Source: Thermoleophilia bacterium (GTDB lineage: Bacteria > Actinomycetota > Thermoleophilia > Gaiellales > Gaiellaceae). Taken from it: DNA of 64,000 bases. Within the stretch, counting starts at the first letter, position 1. The number at the start of each line of letters is the position of its first letter. Below are positions 14,887 to 23,960 of this stretch, piece by piece. The DNA lies in contig JAHDVS010000001.1 in the NCBI GenBank assembly GCA_023382435.1, positions 99,882 through 163,881 on the forward strand. The letters run 5' to 3'. The notes under the pieces were generated by a model. It searched no databases. It worked only from the letters and a program-made list of their open reading frames with translations, and was not told the origin of the DNA. Made by a program: the position numbers and the translations under genes.

Positions 14887-15999
14887 TCAGATCACGTTCA
14901 GCTCTGCCCGCTCCGCCCCTTCGGCGAAGCGCTCGACCGCGAACGGCGAGAGGTCGAACAGAGTGGGTCGCCCGAGCGCGAGGTCGGCGACGTGCTCCCC
15001 GATCACGGGCCCCTGCTGGAAGCCGTGGCCGGAGAAGCCGGTCGCGTACACGAGGCCGGCCGGCCCGGCCGCCGCCCCCACGATCGCGTTGTGGTCGGGG
15101 CTCATCTCGTAGTAGCCCCACCAGCCGCCGCGCACCTCGAGCTCGGCGACCAGGGGCAGCCGGGCGGCCGCGACCGACGCGAGCTCTTCCAGGCTGCGCT
15201 CGCGACCGCCGAGAAGCAGGCCCCGACCCTCCCGGTGCAGGTAGAAGCCGGTCGCGAAGTCGATCGTGAGCGGGAGCTCGTGCGGGAGCGGGTCACCGGG
15301 GCCGGTGAAGAAGACGTGGCGCGCCTCGGGGCGCACCGGGAGGTCGAGACCGGCCGTCGCCGCGAGCTCGCGGGACCAGACGCCTGCCGCGACGATCACC
15401 CGCTCCGTCGCGATCGTCCCGCCGGCGGTCTCGACACCGGTGACGCGGCCGCCCTCGACGGCGATCCGCACGGCCGCGCAGCCCTGAACGATCGTGGCAC
15501 CGAGCCCGGCCGCCGCGGCCGCATAGCCCTGGACGGCGGCCTCCGGGGTTGCGTACCCGTCCAGGGGGCAGAACGTCGCCGCCAGCAGATCGTCGACGAC
15601 GAGCCCGGGAACGATCTCCGCAGCCTCCGCGGGCTCGAGCCGCCGCGACGGGACGCCGAGACGCTGCTGGAGCGCGAGCGAGCGGTCGAACGAGGCAACG
15701 TCTTCGTCCCGGGAGAGCAGGAACAGGTAGCCCCACTGCTTGAAGTCGATCTCGCCACCCGGCTCCTCGGCGAAGCGCTCGAACCGGCGGACGCACTCGA
15801 GCGCGATGCGGACGTTGAGCTCGTCGGAGAACTGGGCGCGGATCCCGCCCGCGGCCTTGCTCGTCGAGCCCGCACCGAGCGTGTCGCGCTCGAGCAGCAC
15901 CGCATCCGCGCAGCCGGCCTTCGCCAGGTGGTAGAGCGCGCTCGCCCCCGTGATCCCGCCGCCGATGACGACGACTGTGGCGCTTCCGGGCGGTTGCAT
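14887..15999 (-). CDS. FAD-dependent oxidoreductase, DAO / sarcosine oxidase beta type
   Basis: 370 residues. The N-terminal dinucleotide-binding motif (VVVIGGGITGASALYHLAKAG, residues about 9-29) is followed by the ERDTLGAGST and AGGIRAQF signatures of the DAO family. C-terminal YATGFSGHGFQQGPVIGE fits the FAD-binding end of sarcosine oxidase/glycine oxidase-like enzymes. It probably oxidises an amine or N-methyl amino acid; the substrate cannot be told. Start ATG 15999 overlaps the stop of the upstream zincin gene (TGATG); the frame is open further upstream but without similarity. Confidence 0.88.
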   Translation of the reverse strand: MQPPGSATVVVIGGGITGASALYHLAKAGCADAVLLERDTLGAGSTSKAAGGIRAQFSDELNVRIALECVRRFERFAEEPGGEIDFKQWGYLFLLSRDEDVASFDRSLALQQRLGVPSRRLEPAEAAEIVPGLVVDDLLAATFCPLDGYATPEAAVQGYAAAAAGLGATIVQGCAAVRIAVEGGRVTGVETAGGTIATERVIVAAGVWSRELAATAGLDLPVRPEARHVFFTGPGDPLPHELPLTIDFATGFYLHREGRGLLLGGRERSLEELASVAAARLPLVAELEVRGGWWGYYEMSPDHNAIVGAAAGPAGLVYATGFSGHGFQQGPVIGEHVADLALGRPTLFDLSPFAVERFAEGAERAELNVI

Positions 16000-16352
16000 C
16001 AGTAGCGGCCGATCTCCCGCAGGCGCTCGTCGGAGATCCCGAAGTGGTGGGCGAGCTCGTGCAGGACGACGTGCTGAACCTTCGCACGAAGCCGCTCGGG
16101 GTCGCGACCGTAGAGCCGCTCGAGAGGCCTGCGGTAGATCGTTATCTGGTCGGGAACCGCCAGCACGTAGCGATGCGTGCGCCGGGTCAGCGGGATGCCC
16201 CGGTAGAGGCCAAGCAGCCCGGGGCGACCCGGCTCCTCGTCCGCGACGACGATGCCGACGTTGTCCACGCGCTGCGCGAGCTCGGGCGGTAGGGAGCGGA
16301 GCGCCTCCTCGACCCAGGCGACGAGCTCGTCCTCGGTGACGCCCTCGGTCAT
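15999..16352 (-). CDS. Small zincin-like metallopeptidase (PF06262 type)
   Basis: 117 residues with HVVLHELAHHFGISDERL: the HExxH zinc motif plus a third ligand region, characteristic of the compact zincin-like family PF06262. It is a cytoplasmic protein of unknown physiological role. It is translationally coupled to the oxidoreductase downstream and divergent from the glycosyltransferase. Confidence 0.85.
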   Translation of the reverse strand: MTEGVTEDELVAWVEEALRSLPPELAQRVDNVGIVVADEEPGRPGLLGLYRGIPLTRRTHRYVLAVPDQITIYRRPLERLYGRDPERLRAKVQHVVLHELAHHFGISDERLREIGRY

Positions 16353-16383
16353 CCCGGTCCGAGGATAACCGAGAGAATCGCGG

Positions 16384-17556
16384 GTGCCGTTGAGCCCGCT
16401 CGCCCTCGCAGCCCTCGCCGCCGAAACCGCCGCACTGGCCGGCTGGCTGGTCGTGCTGCTCGCGCGCGCACGCGCGTGGGACCTGCGGCCGATCGGCGAC
16501 GACGCGCCCGCGCCCCCGGGCCCGCCGGCCTGGCCCCGCGTGCACGTGCTCGTACCCGCGCACGACGAGGCGGGCTCGCTACCGGGGACGTTGCCCGCGC
16601 TGCTCGCACAGGACTACCCGGGGCCGTGGCGGGTGATCCTGATCGATGACCGTTCCCGCGACGGGACCGCCGCGGTCGCGCGACGGCTCGCCGCTGGCGA
16701 CGACCGCCTGACCGTGGTGGAGGGGCTGCCGCTCCCCGCCGGCTGGGTCGGCAAGGTGTGGGCGCTCGAGCAGGGGGCCGCCGAGAGCGCGCGCGACCCG
16801 GAGCCGCCCTCGTACCTGCTGCTGACCGACGCGGACATCCGCCACGCGCCGGGCTCGCTGGCCCGGCTGGTCGCCGAGAGCGAGGCGGATGGCCTGGCCC
16901 TGAACAGCCGCCTGGCGAGGCTGCGCTGCGAGTCCGGGCCGGAGCGGCTCCTGATCCCGCCGTTCGTCTTCTTCTTCAACCTCCTCTACCCGCAGCGGCG
17001 CGTCAACGACCCGGCGAGCCGGGTGGCTGCGGCAGCGGGGGGATGCGTGCTCGTACGGCGAGACACGCTCGAGCGCGCCGGCGGCCTCGCGGCGATCCGC
17101 GGCGAGCCGATCGACGACGTCAACCTCGCCGGGCACGTGAAAGGGCTCGGGGAGTCCATCCGCCTGTCCGTCAGCCGCTCCGAGGTGGTCAGCGTGCGCG
17201 AGTACGGCTCGGTCGCCGCGGTGTGGCGAATGGTGCGACGAACCGCGTTCGACGAGCTGCGCTACTCGTGGGCGCTGCTCGCCGGTACCCTCGTCGCCCT
17301 GGGCGTGCTGTTCGTCGCTCCCCCGGCCGGGATCGTCGGGGCGGCGATCGCCGCCTGGCTCGACGCTCCTGAGTGGATCGCCACGACGGTCGGCGCGATT
17401 GCCTTTGCCGCCTGGGCGTCGGCCACCGCGGCGTTCGTGCCGACGATCCGCTACTTCGCGCTCCACCAGGCGTGGGCGCTGACGTTGCCGCTCGCGGGAG
17501 TGCTCTACGGCGGGATGACGCTCGACTCGGCGCTGCGCTCGAGGCCGCCGCCCTGA
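16384..17556 (+). CDS. Glycosyltransferase family 2, HpnB-like
   Basis: 390 residues from GTG 16384. An N-terminal membrane segment is followed by a GT-A domain (VHVLVPAHDEAGSLPGTLPA, VILIDDRSRDGT, LLLTDADIRHAP) and three C-terminal membrane segments. The FVFFFNLLYPQRRVNDP and AAGGCVLVRRDTLERAGG segments match the hopanoid-associated glycosyltransferase HpnB. No squalene-hopene cyclase or other hopanoid gene lies in the window, so a hopanoid role is only by family. Its last 52 bp overlap the 3' end of the opposite-strand MFS gene. Confidence 0.85.
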   Translation: MPLSPLALAALAAETAALAGWLVVLLARARAWDLRPIGDDAPAPPGPPAWPRVHVLVPAHDEAGSLPGTLPALLAQDYPGPWRVILIDDRSRDGTAAVARRLAAGDDRLTVVEGLPLPAGWVGKVWALEQGAAESARDPEPPSYLLLTDADIRHAPGSLARLVAESEADGLALNSRLARLRCESGPERLLIPPFVFFFNLLYPQRRVNDPASRVAAAAGGCVLVRRDTLERAGGLAAIRGEPIDDVNLAGHVKGLGESIRLSVSRSEVVSVREYGSVAAVWRMVRRTAFDELRYSWALLAGTLVALGVLFVAPPAGIVGAAIAAWLDAPEWIATTVGAIAFAAWASATAAFVPTIRYFALHQAWALTLPLAGVLYGGMTLDSALRSRPPP

Positions 17557-18725
17557 GCACGTAGCAGCCAGACGGTGACGACGAAGCAGACGCTGCAGAA
17601 CGCGAGCAGGCCCACGAAGCCGAGCGTGTAGCTGCCGAAGAGGTCGTTGACGAGACCCATGAGCAGCGGCGGGAAGAAGCCGCCGAGGCCGCCGGCAGCG
17701 CCGATGATGCCGCTCGCGGCGCCGGTGTCGTCGGGGAACTCCGCCGGGACGAGCTTGAACACGGCGCCGCTGCCGAGCCCGAAGAAGGCTGCGAGCGACA
17801 GGCACGCGATCGTCACCGGGACGATCCGGGGAGTCGGCGAGATCGTCGCGAGCGCCGCCGCATCCACCGCGATCCCGGCGAAGGCGATCACGAGCATCGA
17901 GTAGGCGCCGAACCGATCGGAGAGCCAGCCGCCCAGGGGGCGGGTGATGGTGGCGACGGCCGTGAACCCGGCCGCCCTGAGACCGGCATCGACGAGCGAG
18001 AAGTCGAACCAGTCGACGAGCAGCTTCGGCGTGAAGATAGCCATGGCGATGAAGCCGCCGAAAGTGACGAAGTAGAAGAGCGAGAGCCGGTAGAGGGGCA
18101 TGCCGGCGCGCAGGACCTGCCGGTAGCCGCTCGGCGCCGGCCGGCCCGGAGCGTCGCGCGCGAGCCCCCACCACGCGAGCGCGCCCGCGGCGAGCAGGGC
18201 GGCCACGCCGAAGCCGAGCACCCGCCGGCCGCCGAGGTGATCGACGACGAACGGCGCGCTGAACGCCGCAATCGCCGTTCCCGCGTTGCCCATCCCGTAG
18301 ATGCCGAGGGCGAAGCCCTGGCGCTCCCTCCCGAACCAGCCGGCGACGAACGGCACCCCGACGGCGAACGAGGAGCCCGCGATCCCGAGCAAAAGCGCGG
18401 TACCGACGAGCGCCCAGTAGCTGTCGACGACGCCGAGCAGGATGCAGGGGGGGACGGAGGCGAGCAGCAGCCCGGCGAACACGCGCCTGCCGCCGAACCG
18501 GTCGGTGAGCGCACCCATCGGTATTCGAAGCAACGAGCCGAGAATGATCGGGACGGCGATCAGGACCGACGTCTCGAAGCTCGAGAGGCTCCAGTCGTCT
18601 TCGAACTTGCGCGCGAGCGGCGCGACGAGGCCCATGGCCGTGAAGCAGAGCCCGAACGCGAGCGTCGCCAGCAGGAGGCCCCGCAGGGCCTCGCGACTGA
18701 CGGTTGCCGAGGCCGGCTCCTCCAT
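17505..18725 (-). CDS. MFS transporter, NarK-like nitrate/nitrite porter family
   Basis: 406 residues, twelve predicted membrane segments. The two family signatures are visible: AVGVPFVAGWFGRERQGFAL in the first half, and FGLGSGAVFKLVPAEF then GAASGIIGAAGGLGGFFPP in the second, as in nitrate/nitrite porters. No nitrate reductase is nearby, so the substrate (nitrate, nitrite or another anion) is inferred. ATG 18725 is chosen; the frame extends 17 codons upstream without similarity. Confidence 0.85.
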   Translation of the reverse strand: MEEPASATVSREALRGLLLATLAFGLCFTAMGLVAPLARKFEDDWSLSSFETSVLIAVPIILGSLLRIPMGALTDRFGGRRVFAGLLLASVPPCILLGVVDSYWALVGTALLLGIAGSSFAVGVPFVAGWFGRERQGFALGIYGMGNAGTAIAAFSAPFVVDHLGGRRVLGFGVAALLAAGALAWWGLARDAPGRPAPSGYRQVLRAGMPLYRLSLFYFVTFGGFIAMAIFTPKLLVDWFDFSLVDAGLRAAGFTAVATITRPLGGWLSDRFGAYSMLVIAFAGIAVDAAALATISPTPRIVPVTIACLSLAAFFGLGSGAVFKLVPAEFPDDTGAASGIIGAAGGLGGFFPPLLMGLVNDLFGSYTLGFVGLLAFCSVCFVVTVWLLRAQGGGLERSAESSVIPP

Positions 18726-18793
18726 CGTCGGCACGGTACACCCGGGGGGTGCGGCGGGCGGGGCTCGATCGCACAAACCCCTGCAAGCACGTC

Positions 18794-18815
18794 GGGGCGG
18801 GGTCTGACCCGCCCC
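18794..18815. repeat. Palindromic intergenic element, GGGGCGGG family
   Basis: GGGGCGGGGTC and GACCCGCCCC face each other around a single T. It lies between the NarK-like gene and the FHA-ABC gene, both on the minus strand, just downstream of the latter's stop. It is the same family as 10679-10704. Confidence 0.6.
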
Positions 18816-18831
18816 TCGCCGGGCGGACCCG

Positions 18832-21123
18832 TCAGACGGGGTCGAAGCGCCGCAGCGCGAAGCCGGCGAGCACCAGGCAGACGAGCGTGATCGCGCCGAG
18901 CGCTGCCAGGTTGCGCAGCCACGCGCCCGGCTCGTGGTTCCAGAGCCGCTCGCCGCGGTTCTCCTCTCCCAGAACCTCGACGAGCTTCTCCGGCTTGCTC
19001 AGGTCGATCGTCGGGAGCTTGCGGCCGATCGCGTCGATCGCCTGGAGGCGATTCAGCTCGGAGGTCGAGGCGCCCGCACCGAACCCCCAGGTGAGGCTGG
19101 AGGCGTACGAGAGCTCACGTAGGACAGGCTTCTCCTCGGCGGAGGGAAAGACACCGCCGGAGCCGAGCAAGAGCTGGATCGTGAGCAGCGCGGGCAGAAC
19201 GGCGACGGCCACGTTGACCGACGAGGAAAGCGAGGAGACGAGCAGGCCGAGCGCGACCGCGGCGATCCCAGTGGCGGCGCCGGCCACGATCAGCTCCCCG
19301 AGCGGCCAGCCGAGCAGGACCGCGTCGCGCGGCCCGTTCTGGGCGGCAACGGCAATCGGGACCGCGACAGCGGCCTGGAGCGTCACGATCGCACTGAGGA
19401 CGAGCAGCTTCGAGAGCACGTAGGCGGGGATCGAGAGCCCGATCGCCCGTTCGCGGCGAAACAGCGGCTGCTCCTTGACGATCTCGCGGATCGCGTTCGT
19501 CAGGCCGAGCAGCGTGAGGCTCAGCATCAGGACGAAGAGGACGAGCGATGCCTGCGAGACGAGCCGGATCTCGGGCAGCGGGGGTGGCGACAGCTCGCTG
19601 CCCGGCAGGCGCCAGAGCGCGATCAGCCCGAGCACGGGCGCCGAGAGCCCGAGCATGACCAGGTTGCCGCGGTCGCTCGCGAGCACCCGCCCGTAACGCC
19701 GCGTCAGCATCCAGAGCTGCCGCCACCAGCTCAGCCGCCCCGGTGGCGATCCCACGGCGGCCGGCCGCCGCGACCCTGCCGTGTAGCCGGTGAGCGGCTC
19801 GTCCAGGTAGCGGCGGCCGAGTTCGTGTGCGGAGAAGCGCTCCCGCCACTCGCGGGGATCGCCGCCCGAGAGGCTCTGGAACACCCCCTGGTAGTCGGCG
19901 CGGTCGAAGTAGGCGAGCGCGAGCTGCGGCGGCCCGAAGAACGCGGTGCGCCCGCCCGGCGCGAGGAAGAGCACGCGGTCGCAGAGGGCGAGGCTCTCGA
20001 CGCTGTGGGTGACGACGACGACGGTCCGCCCCGCGTCGGCGAGCCGGCGCAGGAGCTGCATCAGGCTGCGCTCGAGCCCGGGATCGAGCCCCGAGGTGGG
20101 CTCGTCGAGGAAGAGCAGGGCCGGTCTCGTGAGTAGCTCGAGCGCGACGCTGACCCGCTTTCGCTGCCCGCCGGAGAGCCTGCGGACCGGCAGGTCGCGC
20201 CGCGCGGCCAGGTCGAGCTCCTCGAGGACTTCCTCGACCCGTGCCCGCCGCTCGGCAGCCGTGACGTCCGGCGGGAACCGCAGCTCGGCCGCGTACTCGA
20301 GCGACTGGGCGACGGTCAGGCCCGCGTGAACGACGTCGTCCTGGGGCACGTAGCCGATCCGCTGGCGGAGCGCGTCGTAGTCGGCGTAGAGGTCGTGGCC
20401 GCCGAAATAGACGCTTCCCCGGGCCGCTTGCTTCAGTCCGGACAGTGCCCCGAGCAGCGTCGACTTGCCCGCGCCCGACGGGCCGACGACGGCGAGGAGC
20501 GTGCCCTCGTCGACGGCGAAGCCGACGTCGTCGACGAGCAGCGAGCCCGCGCGCGTCTCGACCGAGATCCCCGCCGCGGCGAGCGCGACCGCGCCTTCCT
20601 CCGCCTGGAGCTCGAGCCGGGAGCCGGTCAGGCGAAGCTGCGAGCGGCCGATCCCGACGAGGTCGCCCTCGGTCAGGACCACCTCGTCGATCTGCCTCCC
20701 GTTCACGAACGTGCCGTTGAAGCTGCCGAGGTCGACGAGCGTGTGGCGACCATCCGGGAGCCGGCGCAGCTCGGCGTGGTGACGCGAGACGAGCAGGTCG
20801 TCGAGCACGAAGTCGTTGGCCGAGCCACGCCCGATCCGGACGGTGGCCCCTTCGGCGCCGGCCGGCAGCCCGGACGCGCCCGGGGCGGGAGTCCCGTCGA
20901 GCGGTGTCAGCCGAAGCCACGGCCCCAGCTCGGGATCGCCGAGCCGCACGGTCGTCTCCTCGACGATGGCGAAGCGGTCGAGCCGCTGCCCGTTGACGTA
21001 GACGCCGTAGCTCGAGCCGGCGTCCTCGGCGACCCAGCTGCCGCCCACCACGAGCAGACGTAGATGCTGGCGCGAGACGCGCGGGTCGTCGATGCGAAGC
21101 CCCGCGGTCGAGTGCCGGCCCAC
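18832..21123 (-). CDS. FHA-domain ABCG-type ABC transporter
   Basis: Fusion with two N-terminal FHA domains (phosphothreonine readers; GRHSTAGLRIDDPRVSRQH and IGRGSANDFVLDDLLVSRHH), then an ATPase (Walker A GPSGAGKST, signature RRLSGGQRKR, Walker B LLFLDEPTSGLD) and an ABC2-type membrane domain with about six segments. This order is the ABCG/white-type half transporter. 763 residues from GTG 21123, but that start cuts into the first FHA. The full domain (PRLDIVSAEQRLTAEAG upstream) is in frame up to a TAG at 21249-21247, with no ATG, GTG or TTG in between. A CTG at 21195 with AGGGCAGGG 8 nt ahead is the best candidate. It is divergent from a Ser/Thr kinase, a likely source of the phosphothreonine signal. 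Confidence 0.9.
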   Translation of the reverse strand: MGRHSTAGLRIDDPRVSRQHLRLLVVGGSWVAEDAGSSYGVYVNGQRLDRFAIVEETTVRLGDPELGPWLRLTPLDGTPAPGASGLPAGAEGATVRIGRGSANDFVLDDLLVSRHHAELRRLPDGRHTLVDLGSFNGTFVNGRQIDEVVLTEGDLVGIGRSQLRLTGSRLELQAEEGAVALAAAGISVETRAGSLLVDDVGFAVDEGTLLAVVGPSGAGKSTLLGALSGLKQAARGSVYFGGHDLYADYDALRQRIGYVPQDDVVHAGLTVAQSLEYAAELRFPPDVTAAERRARVEEVLEELDLAARRDLPVRRLSGGQRKRVSVALELLTRPALLFLDEPTSGLDPGLERSLMQLLRRLADAGRTVVVVTHSVESLALCDRVLFLAPGGRTAFFGPPQLALAYFDRADYQGVFQSLSGGDPREWRERFSAHELGRRYLDEPLTGYTAGSRRPAAVGSPPGRLSWWRQLWMLTRRYGRVLASDRGNLVMLGLSAPVLGLIALWRLPGSELSPPPLPEIRLVSQASLVLFVLMLSLTLLGLTNAIREIVKEQPLFRRERAIGLSIPAYVLSKLLVLSAIVTLQAAVAVPIAVAAQNGPRDAVLLGWPLGELIVAGAATGIAAVALGLLVSSLSSSVNVAVAVLPALLTIQLLLGSGGVFPSAEEKPVLRELSYASSLTWGFGAGASTSELNRLQAIDAIGRKLPTIDLSKPEKLVEVLGEENRGERLWNHEPGAWLRNLAALGAITLVCLVLAGFALRRFDPV

Positions 21124-21278
21124 GATGACAGCCTTGCCCGCCTCGGCCGTGAGGCGCTGCTCCGCGCTGACGATGTCGAGACGTGGGCCTGCCAGTTCGG
21201 GTGCCCTGCCCTTTGCTTTCGCCGAGGGGGGAAGTGTAGGGTGAGCCTACGCGATCCTCTCCGGCGGGGCCAGACGGC

Positions 21279-23705
21279 GTGACTCAGTACATAGGGCGAT
21301 ATCGGGCCGAGAAAGTCGTCGGTTCCGGAGCGTTTGCGACGGTCTGGCTCGCACTGGACGAGACGCTGGGAGCCGAGGTCGCGATCAAGGTGCTGGCGGA
21401 GAACTGGGCGCACGACGAGGAGGTGCGCCGCCGCTTCATGGAGGAGGCGCGCATCCTCTGGCGCGCCGACTCCGATCACATCGTCAGGATCCACAACGTC
21501 GACGAGTTGCCGGACGGGCGGCCGTATTTCGTCATGGACTACGCCGATCGGGGCACGCTCGAGCGGCGGATGGCCGGTCGGGCCGGGGCGAGCCGCCCCT
21601 GGGCGGTCGAGGAGGTCGTGGAGCTGTCGCTCGCGATCGCCGACGGGCTGAAGGTCGCGCACGCGCTCGGGATCGTCCACCGCGACCTGAAGCCGGCGAA
21701 CGTGATGTTCCAGTCCGTGCCCGCCCACCACGGCCAGCCGCGCGACGAGCGGCTCGTGCTCACGGACTTCGGGATCGCCAAATCGCTCGCGCGCTCGCGC
21801 GGGACGACGATCGCGACGGGCACCCCGCACTACATGGCCCCGGAGCAGACGGAGGGCAAGGCCGACGAGCGCAGCGACGTCTACGCGGCAGCGGTGATCG
21901 CCTACGAGTTGCTCGCCGGCCGTGTTCCCTACCCGTACGACTCGCTGCGGGAGCTGCTCGTGGCACACCAGGCGAGCCCTCCCCAGCCGATCGCGGCACT
22001 GCGGCCGGACGTGCCTGCCGGGCTCGCCGCGGCGATCCACCGGGGCCTGTCGATGCGGCCCGACGACCGCTGGCCCGACGCCACGGCCTGGGCCGCGGCG
22101 ATCGCCGGCGTCGGCGCCGCTCCACCTCCGCCCGCGGCCGCCGCGTTCCCGTCGGACTTCCAGGCGACCGTCGGCCCGAGCGCGCTCGCGGCCGCCGCCG
22201 CCGCGAGCGGGACCGAGCCGCCGCCTCCACCTCCGCCTCCTCCACCGGCGGCGCCACCGCCGGCCGAGCCCGCCTACGCAGCCGCTGCGCCCCCGCCACC
22301 GCCGCCACCCCCCGCCGGGCCTCCGCCTCCCGCTCCGCCGGGCGACGACGGGCGCAGGCGCCGGCGCTGGTGGCGGATCGCGGTTCCCGCGCTGGCCGCG
22401 CTCGCGGTGGCCGGAGCGGTCGTCGGCGTCCTCGTCGCGGTCGGCGGCGGGGAGGGCGACGCGCCGGACGTGACCGAGATCCTGCTCGAGCCGGTCGCCT
22501 CGGTCGGCCAGGATCCGTTCGCACCGTCGATCGTCCCGAAGCCCGGCGACGACGTCGAGATCCCCGCGGACGCCGAGCTCCCCGAGGGGATCGCCGAGCA
22601 GATCGCCGCGGGAGGAGAGGCGGCCGGCGAGATCGTCGACGAGATCCTCACCGGCCTCAACCCCGAGCCCGGCAGAAGCCCGGGTATCGATCTGCCCGAG
22701 CTCAACATCCCCCAGGCCTCGCCCGGGCGGGTCACCAGCGTCTCCGGCGCCGCACCCGGCCTCTACGGCGGCACGCAGGTCGTCAATGTCTGCGACATCG
22801 AGCAGCTGATCCGCTTCCTGGCCGAGAACGCCGACAAGGCCCGCGCCTGGGCGAAGGTGCAGGGCATCGATCCGAGCGAGATCCCCGCCTACCTGCGCGG
22901 CCTCACCGACGTGATCCTGCAGGCGGACACGCGGGTCACGAACCACGGCTTCACGAACGGCGTCGCCAACGCGATCGACTCGGTCCTCCAGGCCGGCACC
23001 GCCGTCCTCGTCGACGCGTTCGGCGTGCCCCGCGTCCGCTGCTACTGCGGCAATCCGCTGCTGCCGCCGCGGGTCACCGCCGGCACGCCCACGATCAAGG
23101 GGACGCCGTGGCCCGGCTTCACGATCGACGCGACCGTCGTGATCACCCAGACCGTCGTCGTGCCCGAGTTCTCGATCGACGACATCCTCACCGACGACTT
23201 CATCTTCCGCCCGCCGGGAACGCCCGCCGCGGAGGCGACGCTCGAGCCAACCGTGCTCGAGGTGCCGCCGGCCGCGACCGAAACCGAGCCGCCCACGACC
23301 ACCGAGGCCCCGCCCCCGACCACCGAGGCCCCGCCGACGACGGAGGCGCCCCCGACCACGGAGGCACCGCCCGCGACGGTGACCGAGGAGCCGGAGGTGC
23401 TGTCGTCCCGGGACTACTGCACGGCGCTCAAGGAATACCTCAAGATCGACAGGCAGTACGAAGGCGGCTCGGACTCGCCCGAGTACCGGGCGTTCGTGCG
23501 CGGCGCGCTGCGCGATCTCGCGAACATCGCGCCGCCGCCGGTCAAGGAATCGTGGAGCTGGTGGCGTGACATCTACGAGCGCGACCCCGACGGCTACTGG
23601 GAGGGCAACGCCTGGACGGACGCGGATTCGGCCGCGGCAGAGCGCCACCTCACGACCATCACCACGCACGCGAAGAACGCGTGCGGCATCGAGGACTGGG
23701 GGTAG
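21279..23705 (+). CDS. Membrane Ser/Thr protein kinase with DUF6777-like extracellular region
   Basis: 808 residues from GTG 21279. The cytoplasmic kinase domain (about 6-270) has VVGSGAFATVW, VAIKVL, HRDLKPANV, LTDFGIAK and MAPEQ, all catalytic residues intact. A Pro/Ala-rich linker (about 280-365), one membrane helix (about 369-392) and an extracytoplasmic part follow. The latter contains APGLYGGTQVVNVCDIEQLI and later CYCGNP, which I recognise as DUF6777-like. Next is a TTEAPP tandem repeat and a C-terminal domain with two Cys. It is likely a receptor kinase sensing the envelope. Its divergent neighbour is an FHA-bearing exporter. Confidence 0.92.
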   Translation: MTQYIGRYRAEKVVGSGAFATVWLALDETLGAEVAIKVLAENWAHDEEVRRRFMEEARILWRADSDHIVRIHNVDELPDGRPYFVMDYADRGTLERRMAGRAGASRPWAVEEVVELSLAIADGLKVAHALGIVHRDLKPANVMFQSVPAHHGQPRDERLVLTDFGIAKSLARSRGTTIATGTPHYMAPEQTEGKADERSDVYAAAVIAYELLAGRVPYPYDSLRELLVAHQASPPQPIAALRPDVPAGLAAAIHRGLSMRPDDRWPDATAWAAAIAGVGAAPPPPAAAAFPSDFQATVGPSALAAAAAASGTEPPPPPPPPPPAAPPPAEPAYAAAAPPPPPPPPAGPPPPAPPGDDGRRRRRWWRIAVPALAALAVAGAVVGVLVAVGGGEGDAPDVTEILLEPVASVGQDPFAPSIVPKPGDDVEIPADAELPEGIAEQIAAGGEAAGEIVDEILTGLNPEPGRSPGIDLPELNIPQASPGRVTSVSGAAPGLYGGTQVVNVCDIEQLIRFLAENADKARAWAKVQGIDPSEIPAYLRGLTDVILQADTRVTNHGFTNGVANAIDSVLQAGTAVLVDAFGVPRVRCYCGNPLLPPRVTAGTPTIKGTPWPGFTIDATVVITQTVVVPEFSIDDILTDDFIFRPPGTPAAEATLEPTVLEVPPAATETEPPTTTEAPPPTTEAPPTTEAPPTTEAPPATVTEEPEVLSSRDYCTALKEYLKIDRQYEGGSDSPEYRAFVRGALRDLANIAPPPVKESWSWWRDIYERDPDGYWEGNAWTDADSAAAERHLTTITTHAKNACGIEDWG

Positions 23706-23723
23706 CGGCAGCTGGCCGCCCGG

Positions 23724-23882
23724 CTACGCCTCCTCGGACATCCCGAGGACGTCCTCGCGCGTGAGCTTGCCGACGAGCTCCGGGTGGTGAGCCTCGACGT
23801 GGGCCTGGGCGGCGGCGACGAGCTCGTCGTCGGTGTCGCCGCGGACGACCTCGCCACACTCGCAGTTGATCAGCCTCGCCAT
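23724..23882 (-). CDS. DUF1059 small protein
   Basis: 52 residues, MARLINCECGEVVRGDTDDE at the start, with a strong AAGGAGGAG site. The CECG motif, the HVEAHHPEL segment and the small size fit DUF1059. Function is unknown; a metal-binding cluster of Cys and His is possible. It faces the kinase gene tail to tail. Confidence 0.8.
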   Translation of the reverse strand: MARLINCECGEVVRGDTDDELVAAAQAHVEAHHPELVGKLTREDVLGMSEEA

Positions 23883-23960
23883 CGTCTCCTCCTTCGTAGC
23901 CTGCCCCCGCATTGTCACCGGCGCGAGTTGCGGATACCTTGCCGGACGGTTGGTGAAACC

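Noticed and set aside
20907..23669. Minus-strand open frame of 920 codons opposite the Ser/Thr kinase gene
   Set aside because: The kinase on the plus strand has all catalytic motifs; the antisense product is Arg/Gly repeats.
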